From the NCBI GenBank assembly GCA_028456385.1, contig JALNQF010000047.1, positions 62,001 through 126,000 on the forward strand: DNA of 64,000 nt, read 5' to 3'. Positions 10,051 to 20,500 of this stretch are shown piece by piece. This DNA comes from Ophiosphaerella korrae (taxonomy: Eukaryota > Ascomycota > Dothideomycetes > Pleosporales > Phaeosphaeriaceae). Made by a program: the position numbers and the translations under genes. Each line of letters starts with the position of its first letter. Position 1 is the first letter of the stretch. The notes below the pieces were generated by a model. It searched no databases. It was not told the origin of the DNA and worked only from the letters and a program-made list of their open reading frames with translations.

Positions 10051-12832
10051 TCACGCTAAAACGATCAAGCTCTTACTCAGTCTAATATCTCGACTACTTG
10101 CCCCAACATAAACCGTATACTCTCCCTTTTGCAGTACCCAGCTCTGCTGCACAGTATCCCATGTACTTAAATCTCTTCTTGTAAGTTCAAAGTTGACTAT
10201 CGTGCTATTACCCGCCTCCAACGGAACCTTCTCAAATCCGCGTAATTGCTTCGCAGGAGCACCTGGAATACCAAGATACAGCTGAGCAACCTCAGGCGCA
10301 GAGACGGAACCCGTGTTGCTGATTTCGGCTCTGACGGTGACTAGCACGTCCCAGAGAGACTTGATACCACCTTGGCTCACAGGCGCAACAGGTGGAAGAG
10401 CGGACGCGTTTGTGCCAAGGTTAGTGACAACAATTTCAAGGTTGGCATATTCGAAGGTAGTGTATGTAAGACCAAAGCCAAATTCAAAACGGGGTGTAAT
10501 GTTGTAAGCATCGAAATGGCGATAGTCGATGTAGACGCCTTCAGTCAGATTGGTGGAGGTGTAATAGTTTGAAGAATTGTCGGCGGTTACAGGAGAGAGG
10601 AGGTTGCCGTAGTCAGATTCGTTTTTAGCAACGGTGTAAGGGAGGCGGCCAGAGGGAGCTTGGTCGCCGTACATGATTGAGACGAGGGCGCTGCCGGAAT
10701 CTTGGCCGGGGAGGTGGCCGAAAAGGACCGCGGTGATGTTTGGGTGTTCGAACCATCGGTCTACCAGGCGAGTGCCCGAATTGTGGATGGATACGATGGT
10801 CTGGGTGATCAGTTAGCTATATTGCAACCTGAAACAAAAGGCACAGGTCTCCCAACTTACATTAGGGCATTTGGACGCGACATTTATGACCAAATTATCT
10901 GACCAGGAATCGGCAAGCGTAGATCTATCGTGACCCTCGGCGGCAAACTCATTGATAAAAACGATGCAGGCGTCAGAGCCAGCGTTTGCATAGACAGGAT
11001 CCTGAGATTCGAAGTCCCATAGTAGGAAAGTGTCATCCTTACGTGCCCGTTCTGAGAAAGCAGCGAAGGGTGAAGTTATGTAGGCGGGCACGACAGAGGC
11101 ACTGCCGCCTCCGCTGAGAAGTGTGCCAGATCTTGCGGCCCCGGGCATGTCTCCGATACCAATGAACAGACCTTGCATTTCTTCATCGGTGACATTGACG
11201 CTCTGATAACCCAGACCATACTTGGTGTTGGGACCCTCAGGCATATTTTTCAGGGAGATATGAGCGTCGTATCCGTATAGAGTAAGCAGCTTCGGCTTCT
11301 TTAAGGGTAGCGTATTGTTGTGGTTCTTTACCAAAACAATGCCTTCGGTGGCACCTTGAAAAATATTCTTTCGAGACACAGCATTAATTGCGCTCACGAC
11401 TTGATGCTTCTTCGAAACATCTATCGGAAGACCAGAACCTGGCTCAAATTTCGCAAGTTTTATCCAAGGAGCGACGATGCTAAATTCACAGGTTAGCAAT
11501 GGACCAACATTGAACTTGATGCCATACCGTTTGACCATGTCATCCACCCTGCTAACCTCCATCGTGCCGTTTGAGATAGCCTTTGTGAGGTTTCCGCCCC
11601 AGACTTTTTCGAATGGGGTGACGACATCCATACCGGCGTTGGCAGCGGCAATGCCCGTGTGTAATGCGCCGTAGTCACTGATGATGTATCCTTGGAACGC
11701 GAGCTCCGTCTTCAGCAAATAGTTCTGTGTATAACTATTCTGGCAGCCGTGAGAGCCATTAATGCGGTTGTAAGAGCACAGGACAGATCCTACGCCAGCT
11801 TTGACTAGATCTTGAAACGGCCATAGGTACAGCTCATGCATTGTTTTGTCATCCACAGTAGCCGATACCGAGGCGTTTCCCATCCCAAAAGAGCTTGGGT
11901 TGCGGTTGGTCTCCTGCTCATTGACGATGAAATGCTTTGCAGTTGCAATCACATGTTCCTGTATCCCCAAAACGGTTTGAGAACCCATGACGCCGCAAAG
12001 GTAAGGATCAACAGAGAAGGTTTCCTAATGGATCTGTTAGAAAAGCTTGCAGTCCATGGCATAATCTACGTACCCAATTTCTGCCACCCATGACTACGCG
12101 GCCAAGGGGGCCTACTGTCGGTCCGATCAAATTGTTAACTAGGTGATTGTGTTAGCTGTACCTGCAAAAATGGCTATAACATGGATCTACTGACCACCCT
12201 TGACTTTTGACTCCAGACCCATGAATTGGCCACGCTCAAGAGCAAGCTCTTTGTTCCATGTCGCGCCGATGGTTATGGCGGATGGATAGCCGTTAACAGC
12301 AGCCATGTCATGAAGACCGTTTGGACCGTCATTGACACAGATGCCTAGAAATCCAAGACGAGGAACTCCGGGTATTATGCCCGAGCATCCATTCGTTTTA
12401 GATGTCTGCCCCGAGACAACGGAGACTTTCTCCTCGATAGTCATCTGGTCTACGATTGCCGATGCTTGCTGATATGCATCGGCCCAATCATCTAAGCCTG
12501 TGGCCTGCGCTGCACACAAAGTCATATTAGCAAGCTGGCCAGTAGAGAAACCTGTAGATAAAAGACTACTTACGCGTTGGATAAAAAGGAGGACTCTTAT
12601 CGTAGCTCCAATACAGCTCTTGGGCTTCAATCACTTCGGACGATGCGGGGACCTGGCCGGCAATAGCTTGCTGATAGATCTTCAGGATTGCGGATAGCTT
12701 CTCCGGAGACAGAGACTCGAGGTACTGCCTTGTAGCATCGTCGATGGGCAAGCCATCAGGAATTTGGGCGATTGAGACAAGGGAGAAAGAGAGTAGCGCA
12801 ATCAGGATTCTCGTCACAGAAATGGAAGCCAT
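10051..12832 (-). CDS. Secreted GH3 beta-glucosidase
   Basis: Six exons on the minus strand: 12832-12574, 12509-12195, 12138-12074, 12024-11528, 11479-10861 and 10800-10051. All five introns are GT-AG, 48-64 nt. The 834-residue product is normal for fungal GH3 enzymes. It starts with a signal peptide (MASISVTRILIALLSFSLVS); an upstream in-frame ATG would spoil this signal, so the second ATG was chosen. GH3 landmarks in order: CVNDGPNGLHDMAAVNGYPS, GPTVGPLGRVVMGGRNW, KHFIVNEQE, then GYIISDYGALHTG with the catalytic aspartate near residue 330. The C-terminal module has YGDQAPSGRLPYT, FEFGFGLTYTTF and a fibronectin III-like end. It should hydrolyse beta-linked glucosides or cello-oligosaccharides outside the cell. 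It lies upstream of a second secreted-enzyme gene on the same strand. Confidence 0.93.
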
Positions 12833-14023
12833 GATCGAAGGTATGCGGTGATGAGTCTGCAACGGCGTCCTGCGCGCCTTTTAAATTCCACAGCTGTGAA
12901 CTGCATAGCCTGCAATAACTTGGATGTATAGTGCCTGGGCTACAAGGAAGCGTGACGCAATGCTGGCTGCTGAGATAAAGTTAGCAGGGACAGCTAGCGC
13001 TCCCCCAGGCCCGCGTGCAGAGCGTATAGAACTGGTCGCGTAGTAGGGCGTATTGTGCCGATTCTAAGTCTGTGCATTAGATTTTTCAATGCGTACAGCG
13101 TATTCGGTACGCTTGGCTCCTTAACGGAATGACGATCTGCAGAGACCAAGGAGAAACTTGTGCTAACTATTTATATATTTTTATATTAACTTGTAAAATA
13201 AGGAGACACCTGTTAATAGGCGCTTGCGCCTGCGTAAGCACCCCATCATCTTTCTGGAATAATATAGACTACGGACAAAGGCGCACGAATTATTTTAGGT
13301 TGCAGTTTTGGGAACATTAAGTTTTAGTGTGCGGGTTCAGCTAAGAATCCTAGTGCTAATTCCGTTGCAGGAGCTATCTAAACAACGACTCCCCATGCGG
13401 GCGCACAACCTTGGGGTATACTAAATCTAAGTAATCGGTAACCCACGAGGACCCCCCCAGAAAACTACTTAACCAGTTCGCTTTTATAGATAAACAAGAA
13501 AGACTCGGGCCATTTGTATCACTGGGTTTGAGGTGGAGACATCATCGATTAGATTAGCTTCCACCTGTATTATGAAGAAAAATCACAAAACTAGGTACAA
13601 ACAGAGAATGGCCGTACTCAAAGATCAGTGATTTATCGATTTCTAGTGCAAATTGATCGGAATGGCGATTCACGTTTCATATCTATAACTAACAAGTGAG
13701 CCGGCATGGGATAAAGTCCTTACCTAAGTCCTAGACGCTTCAAAAAGGTCTAAAATAGTAGGGCTAAATCCGCAGCTATATCTATGCAGCGATTTTTTTG
13801 CCCGATCGTGCGGTTAATGTTCTGAAAGTGATTGGTTGTAGGCGCACAAACAAATCAAAGTAGTCATAAAGAAAGGAAGGCTTGATAGAATGATAGACAA
13901 AGCTTTGCAGCCAATACTACGAATCAGTATTGTTTACTCGTTTTACTACATATATTCCGCCTACGCAATAGTGCGTCTATGTAGTCCCCACGTCATTACA
14001 TTTACCATCTCTGCTTGCAACAC
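12833..14023. other. Intergenic, about 1.2 kb: GH3 promoter and peroxygenase 3' flank
   Basis: No exon is supported. It contains the GH3 upstream region, one GCGTATTC 8-mer at 13098-13105 and scattered A/T-rich blocks. Confidence 0.55.
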
Positions 14024-15021
14024 TTATGCCGCACCATTCATTTGGGCTTGAGTGAGTTCTATCATGCTAATGGTAAATTCTTGCAACGTATCCATGATCA
14101 ATCGGTTGACAGGCTTCTTCCAGCCGAGCTCAGTAGGAAGATGCTCGTTTTCTACAAAGAGGGGAAACCTCAGTTAGCTCATTCGCGCTTCGCAACTCAT
14201 TGAGGGAGGGGGGCGAAAGGAGATTGTAGGTGTGCGTACTGAAAAAGTATTCAATGTACTTCTTAGGTGTGAGAATTCGTTTCTTCACATCCTCAGCATC
14301 GAGGTTCCATTCCCCGTACACCAACTGGTAAGCCGCCGTCTCGCCGTACTGGAAATTTGCGCCCAGCTGCGGAAACGTGAAATGAGCATTTGTGGCGGCA
14401 GCAGCAATGGTGCGGGCTGTGCGAGCCTTGGCAGCCATCTCGACGTCGATGGTGTCGCCGGTAAAGTGCGCGACCGTCTCGTTCCAGATCTTCTCGTTGA
14501 ACACATCGGCAGGGCCGAATGCGGCATCCTGACGACTAGTTTGAGGGTTGGTATTAGGTTCGCTGATTCAAAAATATGTTTAAGACGTCTAGATGGTTTC
14601 CGTACCTTAAGCTAGCATCGTGCTCGAGAATGTTGTGTGTTGTTAATTCCTTGAGATTGATAGTCGTTGCGTTTGGTGCGGGATTAGTGGGTTGAGCAAA
14701 GTCGTATAGATCGGAAACGACAGTCACGTCCCAGTTAAGGATTTCGTCTAAGACTTTGATCGCAATGTCTTTGCTAATTCCTCTGCCATTGCGAGGTAGA
14801 TAACCGTGGTTGGCAAGAGTGTTAAGCATAGGACAAGGGCCTCGATCTAGCGTCCCCAAGCATTAGACAATTTCAAGATTTCGAAAATTTGTGAATAACG
14901 TACCATCACCTTCGCCAGGTACCTTCCATTCTCCCGCGTCAGGTGATGCGGCGGAAAAGGCGAGAGAAGGCGCGAAAGCGAGAGTCAGCGCGAGGCCAGA
15001 AGAAAGAGTGATAAACTTCAT
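14024..15021 (-). CDS. Secreted heme-thiolate peroxidase (haloperoxidase / short unspecific peroxygenase)
   Basis: Four exons, 15021-14904, 14846-14606, 14535-14240 and 14151-14024, encode 260 residues, the length of short-family fungal peroxygenases. A signal peptide begins MKFITLSSGLALTLAFAPSL. The heme-ligand motif is RGPCPMLNTLANHGYLPRNG, with the axial cysteine at about residue 44. The second motif is LEHDASLSR at about residues 113-121. Both define the Peroxidase_2 family. The last intron (88 nt) was placed so that YFF joins KNEHLPTELGWKKPVN; reading through would end in an unrelated tail. It is expected to use hydrogen peroxide to oxidise or oxygenate aromatic or aliphatic substrates outside the cell. 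Substrate not predictable. Confidence 0.92.
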
Positions 15022-16997
15022 CTTAGCTATCCTAGGTTTTGATATGAGCCCGATACGTTAGACGAAAATCTTGGATGGGGTTTTTAAAATCTGCAACAAA
15101 AGCGATCTTATATAACTACCCAAAAGCTCGATTATGTATTTGACAGGCCCGCCTCTGTCGTATCGTCATGTAAGCGATTGGTTGGTGCGTATTCGTACAA
15201 GCGTACTCAAGAAATACGCATTATGCGAAGGCATGCCATAACCAGGTTATTCTCAACACATCCCAAAAAGCCCAAGATTTGCAAACACCGTATTCATGAT
15301 TGGCGATAGGTGTGGGCCTACTGGCCGTACGTACGTACTTTCAATCTACTAAACACAAGCCCAACACAGACTTTGTATAGAAAGGATATTATTGGCAGCC
15401 TTATTTTCATCAAGGGCTTGTTATAGCAGGTACTTGTAAACGTCGACAAGCTCTGGGTGAATCATGGTGGTTCCAATCGCGGGTGCAGAACCTGGGCTTC
15501 TTCACACTCACTAAATAGCAGTCATGGCAGTAAAATTAAAGGGGTTATGATTGAAGTTATACACAGCTTGTTAGAAACAAAATGCGGAATACGCTCTTCT
15601 GTAGTACATACATAGAATCTGGCGCGCGTACGACATCTCATCCCAGCGCCGCCAGCCAACCACGAATCAATTGATATTATCCAATACATTCATGTTTTTT
15701 TTTTCAAAAAACGCTGCTTAGGGCAGGTGCGTACAAATCAATTCAAAGCGAGAAATGCGCCACGATGCATCTAGGTAATCAACTTGTAGTCATTTCCATT
15801 CAGAGACGCAACCGAGATGCAAAACATACAAGTCGACGACTGTGACTGGATTTGAACATGGATAAAACAATGGTCAAGATCCAAAAGCATATAAAGCCTA
15901 AAATCATATCAAACCCCTGTACGCTAAATGTATAGCCCCGCCACCCCCGTTCTGAAAAAGAGATGACACACTTTGCTGGATACCACTTTATGCAGGGTTG
16001 CCACGTCGACTGGTACTTACAGCAGAAGCGAATCACCATTCCCAGCTAATGTAAGATAACCCTGAGCATCTTCCACGAGTAAGGCATTGCATACACAATC
16101 GTTCGGACTATTGTTGATTCCGGCTTAGGATTGGGAGCAGTGACAAGACTCAACCCGGTGCTTGTTTAGTCAGTGGACGCACTTCCAACGTCAAAACCAG
16201 CTTTAACATGGCGATTCTGCACACGCCGAGACACATTCTAACCGCAAAGCAATATCCGATTTGTAACGTAGGACGCATACCAATACCATGTCCTTGAGCT
16301 CCTACACCTGCCGTTGTTCCCTCCGCTGACTGATGGAGCGACCCGATCGAGCCCGGCGCACCCTTATGCTTCTTGAGTCTACTAGTACCAATTCCTAGAC
16401 TAAACCGCAGTGAGCTCTAGCCTCGGCCCATGGGAAGAATACACGATGTGATAGGAAGGTTATAAGATGATGTAGAGCATGGTGGCCCTAGAAAGCCAAG
16501 CCTGCTTTTTGGTAAGTGGATTTAACGGAGCGTATTGGCGAAACCTTGTCGTTATAAGCGCATACGAAGGTAGAAAGTCTTTGCCTGCTTTGGTGATGTA
16601 GCCGTTGTACGGTTAAACAACTAGCGGCTCCTTACATATGCACGGCAATCTCTAGGATTGAGGACAAGTGATTTTTGAATTATTTATACTCCGTAAGGAA
16701 TGTGTACTGGCAGAGTTGTGGTGGTGGCGGCGATGTATGACAAGACATCGCACGATCTACGAGCTGTATACAGCACTCTTTTATTAATTGTTTCTACAAA
16801 CTATCGCCTTCAGGGCAAGGCCAGGGTAGGAGCGGGTCGGTCACCGCTCCGTGTGTGACGGCAAGACAAAGTACCGTCTCATATCGGCTGCATCTCACGA
16901 TGATGTGTAAGCAAACTGCTGTACTTTCAATATACGATTTTGGCATTGCACCTAGGGGTGTTACATTAAAGAACCTGCCAACCATATCTTTTCCCCT
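15022..16997. other. Intergenic, about 2 kb, no supported gene
   Basis: No exon found on either strand. Two GCGTATTC/GAATACGC 8-mers (15187-15194, 15587-15594), a T9 run near 15694 and otherwise unremarkable sequence. Confidence 0.5.
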
Positions 16998-17261
16998 TTA
17001 TGAATCCCCTTTCTCTGGAATTTCTAGAATTTCAAGCTGCCATGCTGTAAGGACGTCGCGAAACGATATCTTGTTAGGATGCTGAGGGCCAAAGACCACT
17101 GAGCCTAATTTACAACAGTTTACCATTAGGGAAATAGCTCTTCCCGTAAAGCCACAGACCTTAAGCGTAAGTGCGAGGTTGCTCATGCTTGTCAGCGTGT
17201 CGGGATGGTCTGCTCCGAGCTCCATCTTGCTTGTCTCCATTTGCAGAAGCGTATACAACAA
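16998..17261 (-). pseudogene. NLR-type TPR (kinesin light chain-like) fragment
   Basis: An 87-codon frame contains METSKMELGADHPDTLTSMS followed by NLALTLK, the signature of the TPR_10/TPR_12 repeats at the C-terminus of many fungal NB-ARC and nucleoside-phosphorylase NLR proteins. The end reads VFGPQHPNKISFRDVLTAWQ, which in intact relatives is the last, degenerate repeat. No NB-ARC or effector domain lies upstream on the minus strand and no gene model can be built. It is best read as the surviving 3' tail of a lost NLR gene, about 1 kb from a HET-domain gene. Confidence 0.75.
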
Positions 17262-18297
17262 TTTGAGCTATGGACTTTGATATTGCATAAAGAAGACTAG
17301 ATATGTATTGAAGCTGAGCTCTATTCGCGCCCAGAGCTGCTCCATTGTCTCCTGACATGCGAAAGCCTGAGCTCAAGCTCACGATATCGTCTGAATCAGT
17401 AAGTCTACTATGTCTACAGCCAGCACACAATCCCCTCCTAAACTCCCTTCGAAGTATCATCATTCAAATGGCGGATTATTTAGTAGGTCCTCGATTTCGA
17501 ACCGGCGCTCTGTCATCGTCACCGAATTAGGTTCTGTGGATCCTTGCTGCAAACAAACTTGACTTCCGTACTGGCATGTACCACTGCTGTCCCGTTTCGC
17601 TTTGCAAGCCCTAAGGTCTATCCCGGGGTCGCGGGACGCACGGTGTTGCGGGACAAAGCATGGGTACTTTGATTTTAGAATACGATTTTCCTCTTCAAGT
17701 AGCTGATGCATGTGGCAGCTATACCGGAATAATTTCTGTACCTTCTTGTAATGCTCCGCATCCTATTTAATTTGAAAATTACGATCGCATTGACACATTT
17801 TGACCTTAGGCGCGATGAGCCTTCTTTTTATGACCAAACCAGTCCTCTCCGTACGCGACCACAATAAAGCTTTAGCTTAGCCAAATTCCCCGCCAAAGGC
17901 AGCGTCTGACTCTTGGAGGCCAGCTTTGATGAAGTTATGCCAACATTGGCCTTATGGCTGGTGTGTCGTGAGGATTTATGCGGTCTCGCTACCCTAGTCG
18001 GTACCTTTGTTCAAAGCAGCTTCTAATTATATCCAGTTATATTGAGCTCGCACTACGCTGTAAGACAATATAAATTACTTATGTCAGTGCTGCCAAGCTC
18101 GTTAATCGTTAGCTTGTGGCTTTGTAGACTCTTAGACTGTAATTGGTAGAGTAGGTGCATAGCCTCATGAAGGTTCGGCCCAACTCTGACAAGCACGCAT
18201 AATGCAAGTAGACAGAGCCTATGTGTAGACCATATCTCATAATTGACATTGAATCTATCCATCGGTCACCCCGCCAGATTTTTAAGTGCGAAGTCGT
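17262..18297. other. Degenerate region with an open minus-strand frame
   Basis: A minus-strand frame is open from about 17750 to 17460. It includes HQLLEEENRILKSKY and ends RRFEIEDLLNNPPFE. The first part has a leucine-zipper look, but there is no start and no family I recognise. It overlaps one copy of a 45-nt dispersed repeat at 17611-17655. Confidence 0.3.
17611..17655 (-). repeat. Dispersed inverted repeat, copy A
   Basis: The reverse complement of these 45 bases matches 21492-21536 at 43 of 45 positions. Both copies are GC-rich islands (TGTCCCGCAACACCGTGCG and onward) in AT-rich surroundings. Confidence 0.85.
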
Positions 18298-20312
18298 TCA
18301 CACCACTCGCACGTTGAGCATCCGTCTCACTACGAAGTCACTCTGAATCCACCCAACTCCAGCTCTCGTATACTCGCCGTCTACGCTAGTCCGTCTAACG
18401 ATTAATATGTAGTACTTCTTATTCCTCGGGCAATGCTCATCTTCACGAGAATTCCTCCCAACGACAACACACCCTTCAGTATGAGGGTCTCCGCTCGCCT
18501 TGATGTCATACCAAATCCGCCCTCTTTCTGCTTTGCTCGAGTCCAAGACGGAATAGCTTATATCCCTTTGTTCCAGGCTACAGTTCTGGAAAACTCCTAT
18601 GTCGGTGACCAACGCATGTCTTCCATTCCTCTTAAAGATGTTGAACACATGCTTGTGCTCCTTATTAAATTGGAGTTTGCTATTCCAATCCACGTCGCCA
18701 AAAGGAATGTCCATGAAATGAATACCTCCGCTATATGCCATCCATGACCAAGATGGCACGGTCCGGGGTGCGTACTCAATCCGCTGCGTCTTCTCCACGT
18801 CAGACCTCTGCCATAGGAGATTCCTGTGAAGGAACTCCCTAAAGATACCATATCTGCTTTGACACTCTCTAGCACGTGCAATACGTGCCTCTAATCCTGA
18901 CATTGCAACGCATCTGTCAGTTTCCTCTGTCAGGCGACGCCCTGAGTAGGCCTCAGAAAGGAAATGAATAAAGTCCACAGTGCGTCGGTTGCCTGATGCA
19001 AGGAGCCGCTCCGGGAAATTCGGATCGAGGATGAAGTATGTCTTTCGAAAAGAGCTAAGGAGCGAAATACCCAAGTTAGGAAGACATTAGGCTATTAAAT
19101 ATTGTTGAGCCCTTACCTTTCTAGTCTAGTAAAGGTTTCGCAGTACACCCCCTCACCACATTCCCAGTACATCTGCTTGTCACTAAAATGGATCGTTCGT
19201 CGTGACAAAACTCTTTCTTGCATTACCCATGCTCGCGTGTTAAGCCGAGCCTTCTCTACGTGGTCGTTAAAATCATCTATATCAACATAGTTGTTGGAAT
19301 CATCAGTATCGGCGCAGATATAGAACTGCCTGCCTGAGGCATCTTGGACGAGGACACATTCACTGCTTACATGCCGCTTAAAGAATCCCGCTTCTGAATT
19401 GACAGCCGATGTTGCAGCAATTGTGCAGTAGGCCGAAGCGAAGACGCCTTCCATACGCGTGGCCTCGTGTTCCCAGTCTTTCTTGTTCCACTGAATTATG
19501 CACAGTGAGTCGATCCAGAGGTATTGGATGCCCAGCTCCTGGGTTACTCGGACCGCGTCCTGAAATGTCTTTGGTAGCTCAGAGAAACTGAACCCCTTAA
19601 GTCGTGTTTTAATGTTCTCATTAGTTGTGCAGAATCGAGGACTGTCCTTCGTAGGAGGGTGTTCACCCCAGCAATGAGACAACGCGACATATCTTATTTT
19701 GTCCTTTTTCTTAGTACAGTAGAGACGCAGGATATCGGGATCTCCAACGTAGAGGAGCCTAGTCGGCAATAATACTTTGGATTGGGCGTCATGCTTGTTG
19801 CAATTGTGGGACTTGTCACACCAGCGAAGCCATGTGCGAAGTAGCGCAAAACGTTCGGGACTTTCAGCTTCAGGTAAGACCGGAAAGCTAATCTGGACGT
19901 CTTGGCCAGCATTAGATGAACACTCTGTTGTAGATATGCGCAGTAAGTAATAGCTCTGTCTAGTGCATGTAAGGTGAAGATACTAACTGGAATCAGAACA
20001 AAGCCGGAGAATTCGAGGTCCCTCGCTTATTTTCAACGCTGACCCTTCCCGAACGATTTGAATATTCAATTCATTATTATTGCAGTGGCGTTTACCTGCA
20101 CGAACGGTACGGAGGAGCAGAGCGCAGATCTGGCAATTATTTTCAGCAACACTGACTTCAGAAAGATTAATGTTGCAATCAGCAGCTACAATTGAAGTAC
20201 AGCAGGTACAGCACTGGACTGGAGTAAGGTGAATCGCTAGCACGCTTGATGGTAAGCTCGCGAAGAATCCTAGAGCGAAGTTATTGTCGAAGGTATAGTG
20301 CCAGCCGTCGGA
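18298..20312 (-). CDS. HET-domain (heterokaryon incompatibility) protein, 5' end unresolved
   Basis: Three exons hold one frame: 20312-19988 (open 5' side), 19924-19117 and 19054-18298, giving 629 visible residues. The first intron uses donor GTTAGT, the second GTAAGG. The HET core is complete: YVALSHCWGEHPP, GIQYLWIDSLCIIQWNKKDW, ASAYCTIAATSA and NTRAWVMQERVLSRRTIHFS. The C-terminal part contains VPSWSWMAYSGGIHFMDIPF, typical of this family. No ATG lies in frame upstream; the frame is closed by TAG at 20315-20313, which could also be a splice acceptor. A first exon is therefore missing or was lost to the 68-bp tandem repeats just upstream. HET proteins trigger cell death after fusion of incompatible hyphae. 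The gene may be intact or already non-functional. Confidence 0.82.
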
Positions 20313-20346
20313 CTACATTCAAATTAGTACCTGCTCAAAGGCAGAC

Positions 20347-20500
20347 ATTCGCAGGTCTACTTACGTCCTACACCACCAAACGCGCCAGAATCAGCAGCAG
20401 CCTCACATGCCAGTATTCGCAGGTCTACTTACGTACTACACCACCAAACGCGCCAGAATCAGCAGCAGCCTCGCATGCCAGTATTCGCAGGTCTACTTAC
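20347..20500. repeat. 68-bp tandem repeat, two copies plus a partial third
   Basis: Copies start at 20347 and 20415, and an 18-nt partial copy at 20483. The two full copies differ at about two positions. Read on the minus strand, each copy carries a GTAAGT donor-like site. The array lies where the first exon of the HET gene would be expected. Confidence 0.9.

Noticed and set aside
1..15021. Secondary-metabolite gene cluster
   Set aside because: A regulator, transporter-like proteins and a peroxygenase are present, but there is no polyketide synthase, NRPS, terpene cyclase or other core enzyme.
20347..20500. CRISPR-like direct repeats
   Set aside because: Two full copies directly abut with no spacers, in a eukaryotic genome; a plain tandem duplication explains them.
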